Shown one piece after another: positions 47,971 through 60,018 of a stretch of DNA of 64,000 nucleotides. The DNA lies in NCBI GenBank assembly GCA_027422505.1, contig JAPQWV010000002.1, forward strand, positions 26,948,501-27,012,500. Direction: 5' to 3'. This stretch comes from Craterostigma plantagineum. Lineage: Eukaryota > Streptophyta > Magnoliopsida > Lamiales > Linderniaceae. Under the pieces are notes generated by a model. That model was given only the letters and a program-made list of their open reading frames with translations. It did no database searches and was not told where the DNA came from. Both the position numbers and the translations under genes were made by a program. Position 1 is the first letter of the stretch, and each line of letters starts with the position of its first letter.

Positions 47971-49534
47971 TGTTGCGAAAAATTCGTAAACACGCAAGTG
48001 TATGTATCGTTCTAACAAGTAATAGTTTACGTAAGTACGGATATCGAACCAAAGGACTCTGTTACCAAGTACCGAAATTATATTAATTCTAGTTTTATTT
48101 GAACAATCGCAAGTTGGTATATGATGAAACGTTAAACGAAAATACGCAGATAAATAATAAAACACGCTTAAAAAGGTAAACGACCAAATCCATAACGAAG
48201 CACAACGAAACGATTTCAATCAAAGATAAATCTGGGGACTCCGATTTCACCGATGACAATCATGCTATTGATTTCAGTTCTCGAAGGAATACTTAATCTT
48301 ATGTTGACGATGGATTTTTCCGTTTTAATTATCAATCTATCTCTAGCATCGATAACCTATTCTAACATGCGAATCCTACATCTCTGTCAAGATTTCTACA
48401 CGTAGAACGCATTAAACTTAGAAAATCATAAATCATCGCACTAGTCACGTAACTATCTCTAGCTTACGAATGTTCTAATGGTATCATAATCAACGGACAC
48501 GTTTAGATAATCACCTCTCAGTCTCATATCTAAACACCTATTCATACGAAAGTTGATCAGAAACTCGTACGCATTAACAACAGATTATGATACTCAACAT
48601 AATATTAAGGTCTTAATAGCATACGAACTGAAAATCAATAGCGATCATGTCTGGCTACATCGTAACCCCAGATAACGAAATTAGAACATATTATAATTCG
48701 ACAAACGCTTCAAAATAAATACGTCATAATAAGAGATATATTAAGGATGGGAGAAACGTATCAAATTCGTTGTGCGCTTGGGTGCGTCCCCGTCTCTCCC
48801 ATGAATGTCGTCTCCAAGGTCGATGCTACTAGTCTTACATGCACTGCTCCATCCGAAGTCGCTGCTAGAGTGTGAGGGCTCCTGCTTCGTTGAGACTTTT
48901 TGTCGAACAGCTGGTATGCGTCCTTGAGGAGGTGGTTGCATTATGTGGAGGATATTAGGTCGATGGCAGCACAAGTCTTAAGCTGCCCTCCTCCCTACTT
49001 CTCGTCAGTTTTGGGAGTATTATTAGAGAACTGCTTCCTCTTCTAGTAGGCGAAAGGGTGTGAGAGGTGCGTGGTTTAGCTGTGTGCTTGAGGTTTCTTG
49101 GTTGAAAACCAAGTGATGGAGATGAAAGCTGTGAGGAGGTGACGTTATTTTCTAGTGCCAGAGAGCTCCCTTCCCATTTGAATGAAGTGCGGCTTTTATC
49201 TTCTCTTTCTCCGGTATCAGACAAAGAAATTAAAGAGCTGCTCAAAATATGCAATATTGATCTTTCCTTTTTTCGTAAAGTCTTCCATGTTTTAAGCTCC
49301 ATGTTTCAAGCTTGTTTCAAGGCACGCTCTCAGCTATAATCGACTTATTAATTTGACCAAAATGAGTAAATTGCAAACCAACCCCTGATCTATGTTAAAA
49401 TTACAGAAAGACCCCAAAAATATAATAAACCATCAAAATAGCTTAATATACCCACATTAGGCTTAACCACGACTTATAATCCCGCAATTGACTCGAAATA
49501 AATCCCCAAAAGATCAACTAATATCGACGCATCA
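47971..49534 (-). repeat. 5' LTR of the Athila-like element
   Basis: 1564 bp; see the 3' LTR. It is followed on the right by the ACAGA duplication and the rest of the interrupted copia frame. Confidence 0.95.
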
Positions 49535-52499
49535 ACAGACATCAGAGCGGAGACCGGTGATATCTTCCTTGAGAGCTTGAAACTGCTCATTATTATGCTG
49601 CCGGTCACCGTTGATAGCCTTGCTGAGAACAGAGACTGTGCGATAAGTCTGCTTGACCAAGGAGATTTCTTTTGTTGAGCCCATAATGTCAACCGGTATT
49701 GATGCGATGTTGGGAGACGTAGTCGGTTGCGACTGTAGAGGGGTTGAAGACTGAGTATTCTCCGGCTGCGGGTTGGCGGAGACAACGATGGACTCAGTCA
49801 CAATGGCAGATACGGGAATCCCCTATCCCGTCGTTGTGCGGACTTCGGTATCGGTTCCCTGCTCAGATTGGACCTCTACCGGTTGGGGTTCTGCCAAAGT
49901 AGCCGAAATAATTTGAATGTTGTCTGGAGAGATGGGAGAGAAAGATCCAGTTTCACCATCAAAGGTGAGAAGTAGACGTAGTTGATGAGGTATCTGTGTC
50001 TGAGGGAGTCCATGAACCGGTAATGGTAATGGTACAGATTGCCAGCGGAACGACGCAATAGGTTGCCTGAAGAGCAAACGTTCCTCAGAGACCGGTTCGG
50101 ATGGGGAATGAAGAAATGGACTTTGCACCAGTTGAGGAGATGTATGATCAGGTAGAACAGAGGACGATGGCATAGGCGCGAGGACCAAAGCCGTTGTCAT
50201 GAGGGAGACCTCCGGCGACTGATCAAATGAGGCAGAGACTGAGCCGATTGGCGCAGCTGATGCAGCAGATGAGGATGAAACATCCGGATGAAGTTTCGCC
50301 CAGACTCCAGCATAGTATACCTGCATACTCTGCAGCTCTGCCTCCAGCCTAGTCAGAATTTGGAGCTCATGCACTGCATCTCGTCCTTCTGGCTGAAAGT
50401 TATCCCTGCGCTGTTCAATATAACTCGTCAGTTGAGCCATTTGAAGACTAACCGGTACAGCTCTCGAGCGTTCACCAGGCGCTTGATAGACTCTATGCCT
50501 AGTGCCTTTATGAGCTTCCCTTCAGTCTTTCTGGCCTGTTTGAGTCGGTCAGAGAGACCTTTGGATTTCCAGATCTTCTGACTGTACGGGGTGAACCGGA
50601 AGTCGACCCAATCGTCATAGGCTTGAAGATCGTCCGCAATCTTCTCTCGATCTCTTCTCTGATGAGAGTCCAGGCAGTTTCATCAACTGACTCTTGTCCT
50701 TCGGGGACAGCAATGGCTTTGCCCTTTCCTTTGTTAGTCGAGAGAGCTCGGGCTGGTTCATGAAACCTCACACCACTTTGTGATGTGGCAGTCCTGACCA
50801 CCGAACCAGTTGTCTCCGGAGATGGAGTGACTGTGATGGGTGGTGTAGCTGCAGAAACCGACTGGACAGGTTGTGTAGAATGTGTCGGTTTCTTTGAAGG
50901 GACTCACCCGGTCTTTAGCTTCTTGTTAGGCGTCATGGTCCTTGGCTTGGTAAGCACTTTCCGGAGCGGCTGAGTGTCTTTAGAGGAGGAAGAAGACCCC
51001 AAGACCAGTTTCTTCTTGGAGGATTTTGAGGAGACCTGCTTGTCAGTGACAATCTTCTTCTTTTTGAGTGTCGAGGATCTTGGTCGTGAATCGGTCTCGT
51101 CCCGACCAGTGGGTTTCGTCTTCGACGATCCCAGAGAATGGTTAACAGTAGGCTTCTTAGTGGGCTTGGAAATATTCAGATCTTCAGTGGCTTTTCGTTT
51201 AGCTGGTTTCTTTGTGAGCGAGGCTGTACTCACCATCTGGCGGATGGTGTCAGCAAAGATGCAGTTTACAAACCCAATCAACTCAACTGGGCCAACATCT
51301 ACAATCTTGTGCTTGAGAAGGAAGGACAGTTGAGGCGCAAAATTCTTGATCTGCCTGTCACGAACTGGCAGTATTCCTTTTAGGACCGAGAAGATCATAG
51401 AAGACCAGTTGATCTTCATCCCAGTCATGATAGCCACCATGGCCTGAACTTTATCGCTTGTAAGCATATCAAACGAGCCTGCCTTCCCCAAGATTGATTT
51501 GGCAACAATATCGTGGAGCAGTCTGTATTCTGGTTTAAGAACCACTCGTTTGTCTGAGTCTTTAAACGTAGCCCCCGTTAAAGACATCGAGGGCTTGAGA
51601 CATTCCTTAACTTCATCGGAGACGTTGATGACGGTTTCTACGGAGGTTGGCAGATTGAAAAGGTTTGCGAAGTATTCTTCCGTGATATCAAACTGATGTC
51701 CGTTGACTAGACACTGGAAGCGGTCTCCCACTATGAGTACGGTGTTGAAGAATTGATGCAGAGCCTCTGGGTAGTAGTGCGTAGTGCAGTTGAAGAAAGT
51801 TTGAAGGCCGGTTTGAATTAGGGCTTCGAGGATGGGAAGAAATTCTTCGTGTTCAGTTCCCTTGCAGTTATCAAAGTAGATTTGAAGTGCCGTTCTTGTA
51901 AGTTCTTTGTGTACTGGTGCCATTGTTCCAAGAATCGGATAGGGTTTCTGCAAAGAGGTTGAAGAGATTTGGGGGAGAAGATGATGATTTGGCTTAAGAT
52001 AGAGGTAGTGATGGAATGTCTTTAATTGAATATGAGTACTGAGTCTGTTAGCGGGATAAAGCGTGTATTTGCATTAAATGCATAGGACGTCTTGTCGCTT
52101 AGCCTTCCTCTCTCATAGACTGCGATATCATATCTCTGCCGTGTTGTCAGATTTCCTGCGAAAGTGTTATGATAGAATGTGTGCAATTGATGACGTATAT
52201 TTAATAAGAACGATTTCGGTCAGTCACTGGTCTAGGTAATACTCCGGTATCAATACCGTTTTGTAGAAGTCCCGGTTTTTCGAAGAAGGCAGTTTCCCAA
52301 AGAAAAATTGTAGATATATTTGTGAAGAGGATCAGTTTTGGGCGAAACTGATAGGAATAATGAATTTTGACAGAAATGACCAAAAAAAAAAAATAAAAGG
52401 CTTATTACGATCATCACTTTGCACAATTTGGTGTAGGTCACCAGTTATACCAATTAATTTTGATATAACAAGGTTCCCCCTGACTCTATGCCTAGGTAT

Positions 52500-55400
52500 T
52501 TAGGATAAATCCAATAAACCTAAAGCATTTCGGAAGAAGAGAAACTTAGCTTCTGGTAGTGGTTTGGTTAGGATGTCAGCAACTTGTAGATCGGTCGAGA
52601 TGTGTTCTAGGCGCACATTTTTCTTCAGCACATGATCTCGTATGAACTGATGTCTTATTTCGATGTGCTTTGTCCTAGAGTGAAATACCGGATTCTGTGT
52701 GATTGCGATTGCACTTGTATTGTCACAGAAAATAGGAGTGTCTGTTTCTTGTATCCCATAATCCTCCAGTTGATGCTGTATCCAAAGAATCTGTGAGCAA
52801 CAACTTCCAGCTGCCAAGTATTCTGCTTCAGCTATGGATGTGGCTATAGATGTTTGTTTCTTGCTGAACCAAGAAATAAGTCGGTCAACAAGGAACTGAC
52901 ATGTGCCACTGGTACTTCGTCGGTCGATTTTGCATCCTGCATAGTCAGCATCTGTATATCCATGCAGTGATAAGCTTGAATCTTTGGGATACCATAGACC
53001 AACATTTACAGTCCCTTTGAGGTACTTCAAGATACGCTTTGCTGCAAAGAAGTGGCTTTCTTTTGGATCAGACTGGAACCGGGCGCACAAACAGACACTG
53101 ATGTCCGGTCTGCTGGCAGTGAGATATAGTAGTGATCCGATCAACCCCCGATATTTGGTAACTTCAATTGAGACTCCATTTTCATCTTTGTCCAATTTGA
53201 TTGATGAACTCATAGGCGTTGTGGCCTGTGAACAGTTATCCATACCGAACTTTTTGAGCAACTCCCTTGTATATTTGGCTTGATTTATGAATATGCCGTG
53301 CTCCGTTTGTCTTTCTTGAAGTCCCAAAAAGAATGTGAGTTCACCTATCATACTCATTTCAAACTGATCTTGCATCATTTTAGAAAAACGCTTACACAAC
53401 TTAGGATCAGTTGATCCAAAGATAATGTCATCGACATAGATCTGAACGATCAACAGATGCTCTCCTTTGGTGAACCTGAATAGTGTTTTATTAATACTTC
53501 CAATTGTGAACTGATGATCAGTCAAAAACTTCGATAACGTTTCATACCACGCTCTTGGAGTTTGCTTTAGTCCATAGAGAGCTTTCTTCAGACGATAGAC
53601 ATGGTTAGGATACTCATAGCTTTCGAAACCGGGTGGTTGAGCAACGTATACTTCCTCAGAAATTGTACCATTCAGAAATGCACCCTTGACATCCATTTGA
53701 TATACTTTGAAGTCCTTATAAGCTGCATATGCCAAAAAAATCCGTATGGCTTCGAGTCTTGCTACCGGTGCGAATGTCTCATCATAGTCTATTCCTTCTT
53801 CTTGTCTGTATCCTTGAGCAACCAGCCTTGCCTTATTTCTAGTGACAAGTCCATCTTCATTAAGCTTGTTCATAAATACCCATTTCGTACCGATTACAGT
53901 CTGCGTTGGCTTTGGAACAAGAGTCCAGACTTGATTACGTTCAAACTGCTTTAATTCTTCTTGCATAGCTTCTATCCAGTTGTCATCCTTGAGAGCTTCA
54001 TCGACCCTTGTTGGTTGTATCTGTGATATGAACGCATGACTGAATAGATTTGGGTTCGTCTGTCGCCTTGTTTTCATAGGTGCAGCAGGGTCTCCTATGA
54101 TCAATTGCTGAGGATGATTTAGCTTTGTGCGATTCCATTTGATTCGTTCCCCCTCAATTGATTCCTCCGGTGTTTCTTGAGTCCCTGTATAATTTTCACC
54201 TTCTGAGCCAGCTTCATGGCCGATATTGTATGGGTTGATTGTTTCCACAGGTTCCATCGGTATTTCGGTGGTCGCACTTTGAATATTAGTTTCTTCTACA
54301 ATAGGTATCTCTGTCAGCTCCAATACTGGTTGGTTCCTTTCTTCATCACTTTCGTCTTCAAAATGAGGTCTCTCCAGTTGATTGCTTAGACGATTGATAT
54401 TACTGGGGGTTTGGTTATCTGTTTCTGACTCTTCAAAGACTACGTGTGCTGATTCCTCAATAGACAGAGTTTTTGTGTTGAAAACCCGGTAAGCTTTGCT
54501 GACTGAAGAGTACCCAAGGAATATTCCCTTTTCAGCCCTTGTATCAAAGGCTGAGAGTTGATTTTTCCCATTGTTGTGGATGAAACATTTGTTTCCAAAT
54601 GTCTTGAAGTAACTGATTGTGGGAACATTTCCGGTCCATACTTCATAGGGTGTCTTGCCCTGTTTCTTGCAAATATGGACCGGTTCTGTGTGTAGCATGC
54701 AGTATTGATGGCTTCTGCCCAGAATTTATGAGAAATGTCTGCATCTGCCAACATTGTTCTGGCTGCTTCCTTGAGAGTTCTGTTTCTCCTTTCAGCAACT
54801 CCATTCTGCTGTGGTGTCCTAGCAGCAGATAACTCATGGCGTATACCATGGTTCTCAAGAAATTCGGTTATCGTTATATTCACAAATTCAGTACCTCGGT
54901 CACTACGGATCTGGTTTATGTTACCATTTTGTTCATTTTCTATTCTTCTGAAGAGTTTTATTAAATTGACTGGTGTTTGATCCTTTGATTTTAAAATACT
55001 ACCCAGGTGTACCTATAGAAGTCATCTACAACTACGAGTGTATTTAGCGCCACCAAGACTGACTACCGGTAAAGGTCCAAATAAATCCATGTGAAGTAAA
55101 TCTAGACACCGGTTTGATTCTATATTCCCTTTATTCTTAAAAGTTGACCTGATTTGTTTACCTAACTGGCATGCTGTGCAGTGTTTATCTTTTGAAAACC
55201 TTAGATTAGGTAGACCTCTAACCAGATTGTTTTCCCTAAGGGCTGATATAGTCTTAAAGTTTAGGTGACTGAGACGTTTGTGCCACAGCCAACTTTTGGA
55301 GTTATGAGCTATTAAAAAGTTTGGGTGGATGCCAATTGATCTCCCCAGTGGACTCTATACGTACCCCCGACCCTATGACCGGTTATTAGTATGCGTTTCT

Positions 55401-55704
55401 CTTTATCATTGACAAAGCACTTATCCTTTTCAAAAGATATTAGGTAGTTATTTTTACATAGCTGACTTACACTTATTAGGTTATAATGAAGGTTTTGTAC
55501 TAGGTGTACATCTTTTAGAGTAAGATTCCTGTGAGTAATCACTCCCTTCCCTATTGTTTTACCTTTACCGTTATCTCCGAAGGTGATTGTCGGTCCGGTG
55601 TGTGCCCTAAGCTCCTTTAGCAGTCTTCCGTTTCCAGTCATGTGCTGACAGCATCCACTGTCCAGATACCATACTGATCGGTTCAGTTCCTCAATGTATT
55701 CCTA
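52500..55704 (-). pseudogene. pol of the Sirevirus-like element: protease, integrase, RT, RNase H
   Basis: Protease with SVWYLDSGCCQHMTGN (catalytic DSG) at ~55700-55620. Pre-integrase LVQNLHYNLISVSQLC, then the integrase zinc region WHKRLSHLNF ... CTACQLGK and LHMDLFGPLPVV. A one-base shift near 54990-54998 breaks the core before SDRGTEFVNI and PQQNGVAERRNRTLKEAART. RT and RNase H form a 732-codon open frame (54698-52500) with [50 protein letters not shown] and [20 protein letters not shown], ending [20 protein letters not shown]. Confidence 0.92.
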
Positions 55705-55710
55705 AAAAAC

Positions 55711-55714
<4 letters not shown>

Positions 55715-55745
<31 letters not shown>
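55715..55745. repeat. (TA)n microsatellite interrupting the gag-protease junction
   Basis: About 15 TA units lie between the end of the gag frame (55767) and the protease frame (55704). This stretch carries stops in the reading frame. Confidence 0.85.
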
Positions 55746-55751
<6 letters not shown>

Positions 55752-57477
55752 CATTGGTACCCAGTCTTACTTGGGTCCAGTATAGATTAGATTCTTAGGA
55801 ACCCAGATTTGAAAGACTTTAACAGTCCGACCAGTCTGAGGGTCTATGAGATATTTAACGTTTCCAGTCCTAGTCATTCCAAATCTTGATCTTTGGTGTT
55901 GTCTATCCCGGTTTCTATACCCATAGTCATGCCTCTGATTCCCCCTATGTTCATGCCCGCTTGACATTGCTCTGTTTCGAAAGGGCGCCGTTTTTGGTAA
56001 TCTCCTATTATGTTGAAATCCTTTCTCTAACTGGGTAATAGGTATGTTGCCGGTATTATTAGCTTGCGAAGAGCTAGCTGAGATAAACTTAATCCAGCCG
56101 GTGTTCTTTTCTCTTGCTGGCGGTTCGCTTGATTCGGTTTCCCTAAACCCTAGTCCAGTTTTATCATTGCTAACCTTCAGATTACTCTGGATATTTTCTA
56201 CTGTCTTCTTGGACTGGCTCCAAGTCTTCAAGATCGAATTTAGCTTATCGTTTTCAGTCCTTAGCTGTACTATCTCGTTTCTAAGTTCTCTAACTTCCTC
56301 ATTCAAAACTCTTGTTTGACTGAAATCACTATCAGTTTGTTCAACTGATGTGATTTTCCCTTTTTGTTTAATTCTAGTAGAAAGTTTCTGATATTCATCA
56401 GCCATTTCTTGAAGAGCTTGAAGAAGCTCTTCCTTAGTAAAATCATCTGGTACATAATCACATACCTCATTCTCGGTCATATTGGCCATAAGACATTCAT
56501 GAGATTCCTGATCACTACCGGTATCTGACTCATCCCTGTCTGATTCTTCGGAGTCAGAATCATCCCAGGTTTTTCCACTTTTGGCTACCAATGCCTTTTG
56601 ATACTTCTTTGACTTGGCACCGGTTTTCTCCTTCTCTTTCTTTGAGACGCGACAGTCGATCGCATAGTGTCCTTTCCTACCACATTTAAAACACGAGACA
56701 TCAGTTCTTTCTGTTTTATTCTTTGAAAAGTTCTTACCTTCCGAACTGTTGTTTCGGTTTTTCTTCATGAACTTCCCGAATCTCTTTACAAAGAGCGCCA
56801 TGACTTCATCAGTCAGTTCCTCTGATGTTTTTGAAGTTGAAGTTTCTGGTGCTACGAGTGCCTTGACAGGTTGTTCTGTAACTGATTCTTCCATCCTCGT
56901 TTGTAGTTCGAACTCATAAGCTTTGAGATCAGCAAATAGGTCATGAACTTGTATCTTGCTCAGATCCTTTTATTCTCTCATAGCCATGGTCTTAACATCC
57001 CATTCACGAGGAAGGGCCTTCATGATTTTGATGGCAACGTCTCGGTTTTTAACGTTCTTCCAAGAGCTGTGAGGTCGTTGATGATATTCATGAATCGGCT
57101 CTCGAAATCAGCCATTGATTCTCCCGGCTTCATTTTTGCGCTATCGTACTTTTGTATGGCAACAATGAGTTTGTTTTCCCTTGTAGACTCGTTTCCTTCA
57201 CAGATTTGGCAAAGTTTTGTCCAGACCTCCTTTGCTGTTTTGCATAGCATCACTTGTATGAATGTTCCGGTATCCAGTGTTTTGAACAAAATGTCCTTGG
57301 CGACGTTATCTAGATTCATCAGTTTCTTCTCAGTCTCTGTCCAATCACTTTTACTTTTGCAATCATTTGCGGCTGTGTGTTATCTTGTGCATGTAGTGTA
57401 TTGATCTTTTCTAGCTTTGGAGGTCCATCTGCGATGACATCCCACATATCTTCGTTCTGGGCAGCTAGATGGGTCAT

Positions 57478-58883
57478 TGATCGACACGTGGTGTTTGAAT
57501 GGAAAGTGCGACAAGTGATAATTAAAACGTATACCTAATTACTATCACCGACGTGCGATAGGCAGTGGACCTATCGTTTGTAGTGCAGTAAAGTGAGTAA
57601 ACGAGTATCGAACACGAGGAATAAATCAAGTACTAGTAATGACCTATCGACTCGATATTTAGCCTAAATAAAGTACGCAAATTGTTTGACGACTTAACCT
57701 AACAGACCGCTCCTAAATCAACCAGAAATTGAAAGAACGAGACTAACTGATGCGAGAGTTTTCAGATGATAACGATGTGCTCGGGATTCGAATCCCGCTA
57801 GGTATTATCGGCTAAGACAATAAAATTACTCCTAAGTGCTTAAGACTAAATCGCAGTAATTTTCTACCCACTCGCGAATTTGCTGTCGCCCTAAACGCTC
57901 GCGGGGATCTAAAATTCAGTAATTACTAACGGCGAGGATCGAGTATTTGCTTTCGCCCTATACTCGAATCTTATCTTCTATGAATCTGCCTAAACGTTGT
58001 TTAGCTGTCGCCCTAAACGTTTTTCCACACAATCACTTTAACACATAGACATATTAAAGCAACAAAACATATTCATAGAACGATAAATATTCAAAAACAC
58101 AGAGTCACGATAATATATGTCTTAACTACGAAGTATCCTAGCGTTCATCTAATCCCAAACACAAAAGGGATTTAGCTACGCATGATAGACGAGAAAACAA
58201 CGAAAGAAATAAAGGATAAATGCGAAGAATTCATGTTCTTGATATACGGATGATCTGCGATGGGAGCGTTGAAGATTCTTCGTTCTTCGTTAAATTGGGC
58301 GTGATTTCGTCGATGATCCGTCTCTTGCGCTCCGAGATGCGAATCTGCGTTCTTTTGTGCTAATTTTCGTCTCTAGAGTGATTAGGGTTAATCTCTGGTA
58401 AGTTGTGCCATTTCTGGATCGAATTTGGGCTTTTTATAGGAATTTTCGTATAGGTCACGGCCTGGGCATGGGCCGTCACGGCCGTGACCACCATCGAGCC
58501 GACGCGTCTAAGTCTCTGTCATAGGTCACGGCCAAGTGCATTGCACGTCACGGCCGTGACCATCATCAGCGCTAGTCTCTGCCTCGCGTCACGGCTTGGA
58601 GCATCACCAGTCACGGCCGTGACCATCATCAGCGACATTGCCTCTGCTCTCTGTCCCTCGTCACGGCCAAACACATTACGCGTCACGGCCGTAACCGAGG
58701 GTAGTGTTACCCCTTTTCGCGCCGTTTTGCCTTGTTTTCGCTCCTTTTTGCCCGAAACTCGTCCTAAGCTCCTTCAACAACAAAACAAGTGTAAATATAT
58801 CGAATAAATGCATAAATTGATTGCTAGAGCTCTATTATACGCCGAATAAATACAACGATAAACGCATTGAAATGCGTTTATCA
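57478..58883 (-). mobile_element. Solo LTR (gypsy-like, 1406 bp) in the Sirevirus gag, TSD GTCAT
   Basis: GTCAT occurs at 57473-57477 and 58884-58888. The unit starts TGATCGACACG and ends GCGTTTATCA, so TG...CA holds, and no coding sequence is inside. Orientation is tentative: minus sense gives TGATAAACGC ... GTGTCGATCA, and a block near its end (GTGTTCGATACTCG) resembles the R/U5 area of the Athila-like LTR. It carries the GGCCGTGAC tandem array. Confidence 0.85.
58452..58700. repeat. GC-rich tandem array with core TCACGGCCGTGA
   Basis: Four units of roughly 60-70 bp, each with GTCACGGCC, a short spacer, then GTCACGGCCGTGACC(A)TCATC or a variant. The core TCACGGCCGTGA is a perfect 12-bp palindrome. 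The array stands out by GC content from the AT-rich surroundings. Confidence 0.85.
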
Positions 58884-58980
58884 GTCATCATGCGAACTTT
58901 CCATTCCATGAAGTTTTCACGGGAGAACATCGACAGCTTGCTTGATGTATTCATCTTTATCGGTTTGATGATTGAGTAAA

Positions 58981-58995
58981 CCCGCTTTGATACCA
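58981..58995 (-). other. Primer binding site of the Sirevirus-like element (initiator Met tRNA)
   Basis: TGGTATCAAAGCGGG on the minus strand, two bases inside the 5' LTR. It matches the usual copia primer site TGGTATCAGAGC with one change. Confidence 0.85.
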
Positions 58996-58997
58996 CT

Positions 58998-60013
58998 TGT
59001 TAGGATCGGTTTATGCGTTTAGAGGGGGTGAATAAACGCTTATCTCTTTTTCGGTTTGTCTATTCGAGGACAATTACTCAATCAGTGACCAGTAAGTATA
59101 AGTGCGGAAAATGATACTGAGCGGTTGAAACCGATATGTGAATGAGTAAGTGTGTATATATGTCTGTGTGTGACCGGTTTGTTTCTGGAAGTTCGGAGTT
59201 AAAATCTCCTATGTCTCCCCTTCTTTCTCGCAAGGAAGGTTCACTAGATCTTCAGTTATACAACCTTGTACAACCTACCCAGCTGAATCTCAGCTCAAAT
59301 CTAGTGAGTTCCCTAGGCAGTGTTTACAACAATCCACCTACTTCAACAGTTTTTTACAGTCCGTTGGAAATGAAAAACATAAACTAAGATCAGAAAAGTG
59401 TCTTTGGACTTCACTCTTGCTTTTATGCTCTCCTCACAGTACTTGAGACTAGCTCGATTGATGTCTTTTTGAGGATGAGATTTCAAAGTCGTAAAAACGT
59501 GAGAGTTCAGTGAAGTTGTTGTCTTCTTCTTGCATCTCTCCTTTTATGCTTGAGGTTTGAAATTCAAACCGTTGTGAGATAGACTCTCCACTCTGATCAG
59601 TGCATTAATTGACTTTCCCAAAATGGGTCTGCCCCAAGTTTGTGCCGCAGTCTGTCTTGTCACTCTGCTTTATTCCTTATTTGCGTTAGTTGACCTTGTC
59701 TATACTCTGGATCCGCAGCATTGCATTGATTGTCTGAAATTTCCTTTTTGTTTTAGCATGCTTTTATCTTGATTGTCCAATCTGTTACATGTCCGGTATG
59801 GCGTACTGTCATGCTTCCTGAATTCTTATTCAAGACCGGTATCTTCAATCGGTATTCTTGATACTCTTTCGTGCTTGCGTCAGTCCGGTCACATATATAC
59901 CGCTTTTAATCCTTAGTATAAACAATGCTATAGGTCTCCGGTTTTCACATGATGAGTCAGTTGCGTTAACACCAACATTGTTAATCCGAATGTTTGAATT
60001 CGTATTACTAACA
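58998..60013 (-). repeat. 5' LTR of the Sirevirus-like element
   Basis: 1016 bp, direct repeat of 37865-38874, followed by the ATAGT duplication. Confidence 0.93.
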
Positions 60014-60018
60014 ATAGT

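Larger units (their letters stand above)
39356..49534 (-). mobile_element. Full-length Athila-like Ty3/gypsy element, minus strand, nested
   Basis: ACAGA at 39351-39355 and 49535-49539 flanks a 10,179-bp element whose LTRs, 39356-40919 and 47971-49534, are both 1564 bp. On the minus strand the LTR runs TGATGCGTCG ... TTCGCAACA. The primer site TGGCGCCGTTGCCGGGG (47964-47948) matches the tRNA-Asp type used by many plant gypsy elements. Order: gag, protease, RT, RNase H, integrase. About 1.5 kb without a clear frame separates integrase from the 3' LTR and includes a pyrimidine tract and (TA)n. The coding region has several stops and frame breaks. Confidence 0.93.
38961..51953 (-). pseudogene. 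Extra 3' frame of the Sirevirus-like element (envelope-like position), split by the gypsy element
   Basis: A frame starts near 51953 after the RNase H stop at 52500. It runs ~350 codons to a TGA at about 50904, continues in the same frame to ~50508, resumes at 50440-49823 and 49801-49540, and finishes beyond the nested gypsy element at 39350-38961. The junction residues either side of the ACAGA duplication join into one frame. The first part looks like a folded domain common to plant retroelement 'plant mobile-domain-like' proteins. The middle is Lys/Ser/Pro-rich and basic, the end helical. No clear signal peptide or membrane anchor. Position equals the envelope-like frame of SIRE1-type elements; function is not shown by the sequence. 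Confidence 0.6.
55767..58954 (-). pseudogene. gag of the Sirevirus-like element, split by a solo LTR
   Basis: Starts at the ATG at 58954-58952 (MNTSSKLSMFSRENFMEWK), is interrupted by the 57478-58883 insert, and continues LAAQNEDMWDVIADGPPKLE and KTAKEVWTKLCQICEG. A one-base shift near 57046 and an in-frame TAA near 56970 break it. The next open frame (56894-55767) has the zinc knuckle CFKCGRKGHYAIDC followed by an acidic region and a long coiled coil, the Sirevirus arrangement. It ends in VKFQIW-like residues (VKVFQIWVPKNL). Confidence 0.88.
37865..60013 (-). mobile_element. Sirevirus-like Ty1/copia element, minus strand, with two nested insertions
   Basis: Left LTR 37865-38874 and right LTR 58998-60013 are direct repeats (TGTTAGGATCGG ... 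TATTACTAACA), flanked by ATAGT at 37860-37864 and 60014-60018. The primer site TGGTATCAAAGCGGG (minus, 58995-58981) next to the right LTR is the initiator-Met tRNA type used by copia. Order on the minus strand: gag with zinc knuckle, protease, integrase, RT, RNase H, then a long extra frame and a polypurine tract AAAAAAGGGGAAAT before the left LTR. Excluding the insertions (39356-49534 and 57478-58883) the element is about 10.6 kb. LTRs above 1 kb and an extra 3' frame fit the Sirevirus genus. Confidence 0.92.

Noticed and set aside
56943..57404. 153-codon plus-strand frame
   Set aside because: Antisense to the Sirevirus gag; no motif of its own.
58440..58710. CRISPR array (regular repeats near 58.5 kb)
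   Set aside because: Repeats are palindromic, diverged and lie in a plant LTR; spacer-like regularity and any cas gene are lacking.
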